Below, one piece after another: positions 57,239-64,000 of a DNA stretch of 64,000 nucleotides. Numbering within the stretch: position 1 is the stretch's first letter; each line of letters begins with the position of its first letter. The stretch spans positions 11,043,485-11,107,484 of the forward strand of contig NC_049909.1 of NCBI RefSeq assembly GCF_001411555.2. The letters run 5' to 3'. A program made the translations under genes and the position numbers. Origin of the DNA: Juglans regia. Lineage: Eukaryota > Streptophyta > Magnoliopsida > Fagales > Juglandaceae. Below the pieces are notes generated by a model. That model saw only the letters and a list, made by a program, of their open reading frames with translations. It was not told the origin of the DNA and did no database searches.

Positions 57239-60200
57239 ATGGAGGAAGAGAAAGCCGCGGCGTACTACGACGAGCTGACTCGCAAAGGCGAAGGAGCCGC
57301 CAGGTTCAAACAAGGTCTTGGATTCTCCTCCTCCTCCGACAATGTCCCAGCAAAAGGCTCGGCTCTGCCCTCCTCGTCCTCTTTCCTTAGCAACTTCGTC
57401 AGAGCCTCGAGCCCCACCAAGGCCTCCGAGTTTCAAAAGCAAGGGCAACTCCAATCCATTCAAAACAAGCTCAGGAAGAAACCTGTCTCCTCCGAAGCAG
57501 AAAAACATGCGATTCCTAGGGTTTCTGATAAAATCGAAAGAGAGAGGGATAGGCATTCGAGGAGGCGAAGTAGGAGTAGAGAGAGAAACAGGAATAGGGA
57601 CATGAATAGGGATAGGGATAGGGACAGGGATAGAGACAGGGATAGAGACAGAGACAGAGACAGAGACAGAGACAGGGATAGGGATAGGGACAGAGAGAGG
57701 AGGAGGAGGAGTATGTCACCGAGGCGGGATCGGAAATCGAAAAGGAGTCGGAGCTTGTCCCCGCGGGAGAGAGTGCGTGAGAGGAGGAGGTCGGAGAAGA
57801 GTAGAAGTGAAGATGGGAATGGGGATAGGGATAGAGTCGGTAAAGTGGGGAGGGAGAAGAACGGTGGGATTGTTTATTCAAAGTTGATCGAAGGCTATGA
57901 AAATATGGTATGTTCAATTTTAATTTTTCTTTTTTATTTTTTGCATTGATTCTTTTTTCTGATGAATCCCTTTTCAATTTTGTCTAATTTCTTTTTCGAT
58001 TTATATCTATTGGATTACATATTGTATAATTACAATGTGATCGATGTCAATGTCATTTGGGCTATGTGTCAGTGTTTGAAACCCCCGAAAAATCGATTTA
58101 ATATATTTGTTGTTTTCAGCCGTTGTGAAGTATCATGATTCATAACAATCTGTCTCTCTGTTGTAAACAGACACCAGCTGAAAGAGTGAAGGCCAAGATG
58201 AAACTTCAGCTTACTGAAACTGGTAAATATCGGATGTTACTCTGAACGGATGTTAAATTCCTTTTGTTCACTTAAAAAAAAATCATTTTGTTCCTTTCAC
58301 GTTATTTAGGTAAATTGTCAAATATTTTGTTTGTTTATTTAGATTTTGGGTGATCGTAACGGTGTTTTTCCTTTTTGACTAGCAAGATAACCTAGAATGC
58401 TTGAATGAAACCAAACAAATTACTAGGCTTTTGATTCTTCGATTACTTCAAAAAAATTTCATGTATGCTAGGCTGTGGAAGTACTTATATGTGGACAAAG
58501 GTTTCAGATTTTGAGACTCCCAGATCTGGAGCGAGCTAGGTGTTGTGGTGTACAAAGTGGTCTAAGTACTTGCACAAGCACAGACACAACAAATACACTG
58601 CTACGTTGAACATAGTTAATATTGAGAAAATTATCAGCTATGTTGATTCTTCTTATGAATTTCTTCCTGGCGAAGATCAGTACTTTTTTAGCTCAATCTT
58701 TTCTGCTTTTGACTCTATCTTGCTTAGGGAATGTCAAAGTAAACTTTGTAAAATAATACTATTTAAGAGGCAGCAGTTCCCGCTTATGGGAAAATAGCCT
58801 TCGTAAAATAATGACTCAAGGAAAGCCAAACCATTTATGGGCTTGCATTCTAGAAGAATTAGCCAAGGTTACAATCTGAGTCATTGAAATCATCATATCA
58901 GAATAAAATATTTGCAGTTATTTTTTAACTCCATACTCATACCAAGTGCTCCAAAGTTGTCCTTCTAAAAGGACACCCTTGCGGCATTAAGACAAGGATG
59001 ATTCCAGGGGAAAAAAAAAGATTTGATTATGTTTTTGTGCTTGATTGAGCAATCCGCATTGTCACTGGCTATGTCTAATTAAGGAGTGCTGAATGGTGTG
59101 CTTCTTCAACTTCTGCACATGATGTTATTACTCTTCCTTGTGATCTTTGAGCGTTATTGTTTGTGGAGTGACAATTTTACTCCCCATGTATGGGTTCAAA
59201 AGGTCCTGCCTTGGTGAGTTTCCATGCCATTAAAAAGGAAGCTGCCTCTCTTCTTTTATTTCAAGCTCTCACCATTACTTTGTCTTTAACTGAGGGAGAT
59301 TTGCAAAACATGGAAAATAATGGTTAAATTTCTATGTATGGTTGCTAATTAAAATTATTTGTGTTATACAATTTTTTCCCCAGTAATTGTATCTCACTTT
59401 ATGTGCAGCTGACAAGGACACAACAAAGGGCATGGGCTCAGGTTGGGAACGATTTGAATTCAACAAGGACGCTCCACTTGATGATGAGGAGATTGAAGGT
59501 AAACTCTTCTACTGCATTGCACTTCCTTTTGGTATGTACTAAGAGATAAATGTTGACCATGTAATTCTCTTGGTTTGTAATTTGCATATTATTACTAGTA
59601 GGCTTGGATTCTGCAATATATATAGTGCTGTTTTCTAAGCTGTGAGAGTGATTCAGCTGCTACCCGTTACTTGTTACTGGTTTTTACTTGCATTCCCGTG
59701 CTTCTGTTATAATTAAATTCCTTTGAAATCATTGATCAAGCTCAATTCATTGGGCTTTACTAATCCTTTAAGAAATCCAAACAGGTTCCCATGGAATTGA
59801 ACTGCCAGATCATCTGCTAAATTCTCAATTAATTACTTCTTTGAATGCTAAAAAAAATATTATATGCTTTTCTATTTATTAATGTAGGCCTTACTCCTAG
59901 AATCTACAGATTTTATGATTATATTGAAACAAAAAGTAATAAAGTGCTGGGTGGGGGGATTCAGTTCTCATTCTGTAAACTTCATTGCAGAAAAATTGAG
60001 CTCACTTTTTAAGGAATTTTCTATTTAACCTCCATTAAATCTTCTTGAAAAGTAAGTTAATAATAATTTCGTTTACCTTTTTATTTGCTAGGAAGATGGG
60101 GGTGGCTTTACAGTACTGGAAGGTCACCTTTCATGCCCTAAAACAGATTATAGGTGTTGTACAAAATAATCGGGCATTGCCGCCTTACCTTCTATCCCTG

Positions 60201-61046
60201 TGTTTCACCTGCCCCAAGAAAGGCCTTAACAAGGTTAAGAACTACGTATATGATATCCCAAGCACATGAAGTCTGCTGAAGATGTCTTTGCATCGAATAC
60301 GTCCTCTCAATTGTATGTTTTGCACATACTATAAATTGGAATCCACACACACACCAGGGCTAATCTGATGAATAGTTGAATCTGAAAGACATCATGATAC
60401 CATGACTATGAGTCTATGATTTATGGATGTGGTAATCAGATGTACTGTATATGTTGTAACTAAGAGTTCTAATGGGCTTGGGTCAAGAAAAGCAGAGAGC
60501 TGATAGCACATGTTTTGCACATGTTTTTGCCTTGCCTGCAGTTGCAGAAGATGATGCAGCATTAGTCAAGAACATTGGCCAGAGCTTTCGCTTTTCTGCA
60601 TTTGAGGTACTGTGTGCTATCTTTTCTCCTATCTGTCACCTGTGATAGTCTATTTAACAATCATGCATGTTAGTTCCTTCAATATGGATTTCATGAGAGA
60701 GAGAGAGAGAGTTCCACGTTTCCAGTGTAAGTTATTTCTTGTGATATGAAGGCAAAAAGAGAGGAACAAATCAAAGCTGCCCATGATGAGGCCATGTTTG
60801 GAGCGTCATCACTTCGACCTTCCATAAGTACGGAGAGTGAGCCAGAAGTGGAGGATGATAAAAAGGAGAGCAATGAAAATGGTCATGTTACAAGCCTCTT
60901 AAGTGAGAAGGTAGTTTTTATTGCATTTGGGTTGGAGGGGGGAGGGGTTTGACATTGACTGTGCACAATTTGATTGATTGTTTCCATGGATTTAGGTGCT
61001 TGCAAAGCAACAAGGGTCTTGGCGCGACCGTGCTCGTAAAGTATAG
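57239..61046 (+). CDS. RSRC2: Arginine/serine-rich coiled-coil protein 2-like (six coding exons)
   Basis: Nuclear RS-type protein, probably linked to pre-mRNA splicing; the exact role is not known. Coding exons by GT-AG: 57239-57907, 58171-58222, 59409-59498, 60542-60606, 60752-60910, 60996-61046; phases 0, 1, 1, 0, 0; total 1086 nt, 361 residues. The start ATG opens MEEEKAAAYYDELTRKGEGA, the family's N-terminus. Residues about 95-200 are an RS/RD region with a near-perfect Asp-Arg dipeptide run (about 57600-57700), coded by a GAYAGR hexanucleotide repeat. The C-terminal part has TPAERVKAKMKLQL, KGMGSGWERFEFNKDAP, VKNIGQSFRFSAFE, EQIKAAHDEAMFGA, and ends QQGSWRDRARKV. Every splice site keeps the frame. 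The frames on the other strand over exon 1 are shadows. The family name rests on memory of annotated plant homologues. Confidence 0.8.
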
Positions 61047-62562
61047 GATAGATGAACAAGCTGATGGGCAGCGTGAGAGACTGACAAAAAGAATCCACTT
61101 CGGCTGCTGCAAGAAGCATGTTGAAGTGCTGTATAAATATTTCATCAGTCAGGTTGGAGGGAGGGTTATCGATATTAATTAGAAGCTTCTGGCTCCCAAC
61201 GAATGAATCAGCGCACGGGGCAAGTAGATTATCTTGCTGCTCCTCGCCCTTCCACAGTTGGGCTCTCCAGCGACAGGAATAGGATTCTCAAATCAGTGTT
61301 ATAACGTCCTTTTTTTGGGGTCTGCCATCTGAAAGAGTAGTCCCTGTATGTTTGCCGCACTTTTGAAAGAAGCAGGAGCTTTTGATTTTTGGTGCTTATT
61401 TCGTTCGAATTGTGATCTTGGTGGGCTTCTGCTCCCCCCAAACTACATGGGATTAGATTGCTTTCCAAGAAGACAATGTTTCATGTCTTTATCATCCTAA
61501 AGGTGTAATGATTGTGATTGGAAGTCTATGTACAGAGACAACAAGGGTTTCAATTTCTATGTAACAAGCCTTGAGACCTACGATTCCTATACGGGTTACC
61601 TGCTAATTCGCTCAATGGACTGGGGGGTCGTCTGATCTATCTTGCCCATCACAGCCAATTAAGTTCCATCATTCCCAACGAAAATCAAAATAGGTTTGGA
61701 GATCAAATTGCAACCCGGCATTTGTTTCTCATCCTATATTCCCTTTTTACTTTCCCAAATTATATAAATAGCTTATGGTCCCTCTTCAATCAAGCGAAGC
61801 TAACTGCTTGGATGAAGAGAATATCTATTCAACTAGTCTGTTTGATGATTTCTGCCTCCGACCTAAGAGGGCATGAAACTCAACTCCCAAGTGCCTGCAC
61901 GAGAAACATACCATAAATTATCTCCATGTCCGTCCTAAGTTACTGTTTGTGCCTCTCAACGTAGGGGTCCTTGCCAATTGAACTTTGATCCAGACACTGG
62001 GATCCTTACTCGCACCTCCACTGCGCTTCAGTTCTTTATGCATAATGGTGAAGCAAAACTGAGTCACTCATAATTACTACCCAAATAGACTACCAGTTTC
62101 GAACTCTACGCATTTGAATTTATAGAGTTACCCACTGAACCGAAAGAAGATGAAAAAGAATATAATGGGCAAGCAAGAGAATGCACGAATAGGTTAAGAA
62201 ATTCATTATAGCAGCACCATGTGAACCATGAAGGGAAAAAACAAGAATGACATTTCTAGGCCTGAGATGACATTAATAGATGATCACAATACATATTAAC
62301 CCAGGAAGAACTACACGTACACAGGCTTCTGGATGATAAATCAAAAGTCCATATGTTACACTAGTGTACCAACACCTATCCTAGATGACTGCAGCTCCAC
62401 AGACTCAAACGTTGTTCGGCACATCCCCACTTTGATTGCGTTTGAAAATACATCAACTTATGCTTGTATTGTGATCTTATCCAAAGCTTTTATGAATCAC
62501 TGATTTCCCTAAGCCAGAAACTGGGAGAAGAGGTCTACAACATCCATGTAGTAATAAGAAAT
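61047..62562. other. 3' untranslated regions and intergenic DNA of convergent genes
   Basis: The RSRC2-like gene (stop at 61046) and APC8 (stop at 62563) point toward each other with about 1.5 kb between stops. No coding region was recognised; the short frames at 61229-61468 and 61722-61916 have no similarity. The 3' UTR of each gene probably takes up part of this. Confidence 0.5.
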
Positions 62563-64000
62563 TCAGGGGGGGAAATGCTCAACATCCATTGAAGGGATAT
62601 TAGACTGTGCTGTTCTCATTCCTCGTAGTAAACTCTTCGCTGTTTCCTTCTCCTGCAATCATGGACAATGAAGTGCAAAGTTTGTGATTCAAATTGTTTG
62701 GAGAGTACTAAAAAATTTTAAGATGGGTTATGTTTCTGGGGAAACATTGACAGAAGAAAGAAAAATACAAAAACTCACTGGGCCAGTATAATCCAGAAGA
62801 CGGGTACAATATGCTTCTGCTTCCTCAAATCTTTTCTGGGCTTTGTAGTATGTAGCAAGATAAAGCAGGGCTTCTACCATATTTGGTCCTTCCCTCTCTT
62901 CAGCTTCCATTCTCTCCATATCCTTCTTGTAGTAAAATGCTGCCTCTTCAGGACGGCCAAGTTCATAATGTAACTTTGCTAGTTGGTGTAGGGCAATTGC
63001 TTCCCTGTCATTACAATTTGCTGCCCTTCTGTAGCACTTGATTGCCTCCTCAAGCATGCGAAGCTGCTCAGTTTCATAACACTGAGCCATTGCAATCCAC
63101 AACCGAGAATCATTTGGCTGCAAGAACACAGATTTTCGGAAGTAATGGAGAGCATAGAAAGGCATGCCCATCATCTCATAAGTTTGTCCTAATCCATACC
63201 ATGCTCGATAATCACACGAATTTATATCTACAGCCCGTCGATAGGCATCAACAGCGGCTGGAATATTTTTCATCTCAACAAACTCATGACCCATAAGTGT
63301 CCAAGCAGATAAATAATTTTTGTTCAGTTTGAGTGCCCTCCTAAAATACATAACTGACTTCTCATGCTGCCCCTTTAAACTGTAATAATTCCCAATAATG
63401 CAACAAGATTCAGGTCTGTACTTATCAGTCATAAATACTCTATGGGCAAGATAACTTAGGGCAGAAAAACACTCTTTTGCATAGAGCACATTGGAATACA
63501 TATCCATATCTTCAACTCGATAAGGATCATTTCTTAGAAGTTCTTCAAATATTGCTTCGACTTGCTCGAATTCCCTTAAACTGTACCGAGCTTTTGCAAT
63601 TTGAGCCTGGATGTAATTACTAAAACCAAAAGTTCCCAGTAAATATTCGTATTTTACTAAAGATTCATTGTGCATCCTAAGTTCTTGGTAAGCACTGGCA
63701 AGAAAGAAGTCCTTCATCCAATGGTTATTGAGATTAAGGCTGTTCAAGGTGTCAATTGTAGTGCACAAAGACTGCAGCTCAGACCATGCATTCCAGTTCC
63801 AAGGGTAGCTATTCACAGACTCAACAAGAACTGTACGAGCAAGATTCTCACTGCCTTTCTCTTTGAGCACAAGACCATACAAGTATAACCCAAATGGATC
63901 AATTGCAGCATTCTTGCGAAGCGTTGATAACTCACGCTCCAAAGAGACCAGTTCGCGGTTCACAGCATCACTCTTACCTAAGGGTCCCTCAAGTTCAATC
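62563..64000 (-). CDS. APC8: APC8/CDC23, anaphase-promoting complex TPR subunit (3' part)
   Basis: APC8 is a scaffold subunit of the APC/C ubiquitin ligase, which degrades cyclins and securin. Two exons are visible: 62779-64000 (continuing beyond the window) and 62563-62652, joined in phase 0 across an intron with GTGAGT and TGCAG. The visible 436 residues are the C-terminal three quarters of a protein usually near 580 aa. They start in IELEGPLGKSDAVNRELVSL, then YLYGLVLKEKG, and run through tandem TPRs: PESCCIIGNYYSLKGQHEKSV, YLSAWTLMGHEFVEMKNI, YRAWYGLGQTYEMMGMPFYALHYF, SRLWIAMAQCYE, ALHQLAKLHYELGRPEEA, ALLYLATYYKAQKRFEEAEAYC. The last exon ends in GMRTAQSNIPSMDVEHFPP. The codon at 63963 is GTG (Val) within the frame, not a start. 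The true start lies outside the window. No stops or frameshifts; the gene looks intact. Confidence 0.9.

Noticed and set aside
57318..57977. Frames overlapping exon 1 of the RSRC2-like gene, including a 153-residue Ser/Tyr/Pro-rich - strand frame.
   Set aside because: The + strand RS/RD frame is the real gene (conserved start, matching exons); the others are shadows of the hexanucleotide repeat.
1..64000. CRISPR arrays, operons, rRNA genes or other bacterial features.
   Set aside because: None is present; the tandem arrays have no spacer structure, and the genes are spliced eukaryotic genes.

Overview
The window is nuclear DNA of a flowering plant. Spliced genes with GT-AG introns (an SR-rich coiled-coil protein and APC8/CDC23) sit beside a large field of decayed plant retroelements (L1-type LINE, Tat-, Athila-, Tekay- and chromovirus-type Ty3/gypsy), CACTA, hAT and Mutator-type DNA elements and SINEs. 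The style of the genes and repeats suggests a woody eudicot (rosid, possibly Fagales); that placement is inference only. No bacterial features, CRISPR, rRNA or functional tRNA gene was seen.

Layout. 1-3.9 kb: AT-rich non-coding DNA with a tRNA-derived SINE and small MITE-like elements. 3.93-4.27 kb (-): one clean first exon of an EDS1-like immune lipase-fold gene, with no recognisable second exon in the 3.9 kb downstream. 4.5-17.8 kb: a 2.4-kb block present twice (4548-6958 and 8279-17840). The second copy is split by a complete 6.4-kb LINE on the - strand with a 16-bp target duplication, and carries a further 684-bp tandem duplication. A Mutator-type MITE with a perfect 9-bp target duplication follows the first copy. 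17.8-22.3 kb: LTR debris. 22.3-23.7 kb (-): fragments of a leucine-rich-repeat gene and a calcium-dependent protein kinase gene abut in one orientation. 23.8-38.5 kb: nested LTR elements. A Tat-type element (-) is split by an Athila-type element (-), which itself holds a Tekay-type remnant (+); a solo-like LTR also interrupts the Tat gag region. 38.5-42 kb: little coding content, a CACTA 3' end and a membrane-protein exon fragment. 42.1-48.8 kb: a second Tat-type element lies between two inverted copies of a hexanucleotide-rich repeat. 49.9-55.2 kb: an internally deleted gypsy chromovirus-like element (-), a hAT MITE, a CACTA-type end with a dense array of short motifs, and a second partial copy of the gypsy 5' end. 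55.2-57.2 kb: a SINE and a second Mutator-type MITE, again with a perfect 9-bp target duplication, ending 267 bp before the next start codon.

57.2-64 kb is the only clearly functional genic part. An RSRC2-like SR-rich protein gene (six coding exons, 361 aa, +) is followed convergently by the 3' part of APC8/CDC23 (-), a TPR subunit of the anaphase-promoting complex, whose 5' end lies beyond the window. The two genes have unrelated jobs (RNA processing and cell-cycle proteolysis) and are simply neighbours.

I found no convincing undescribed system. The most informative structures are the insertion and empty-site pairs, the nested elements, the gene-fragment chimera, the in-frame protease-chromodomain fusion, and the orphan EDS1 exon.
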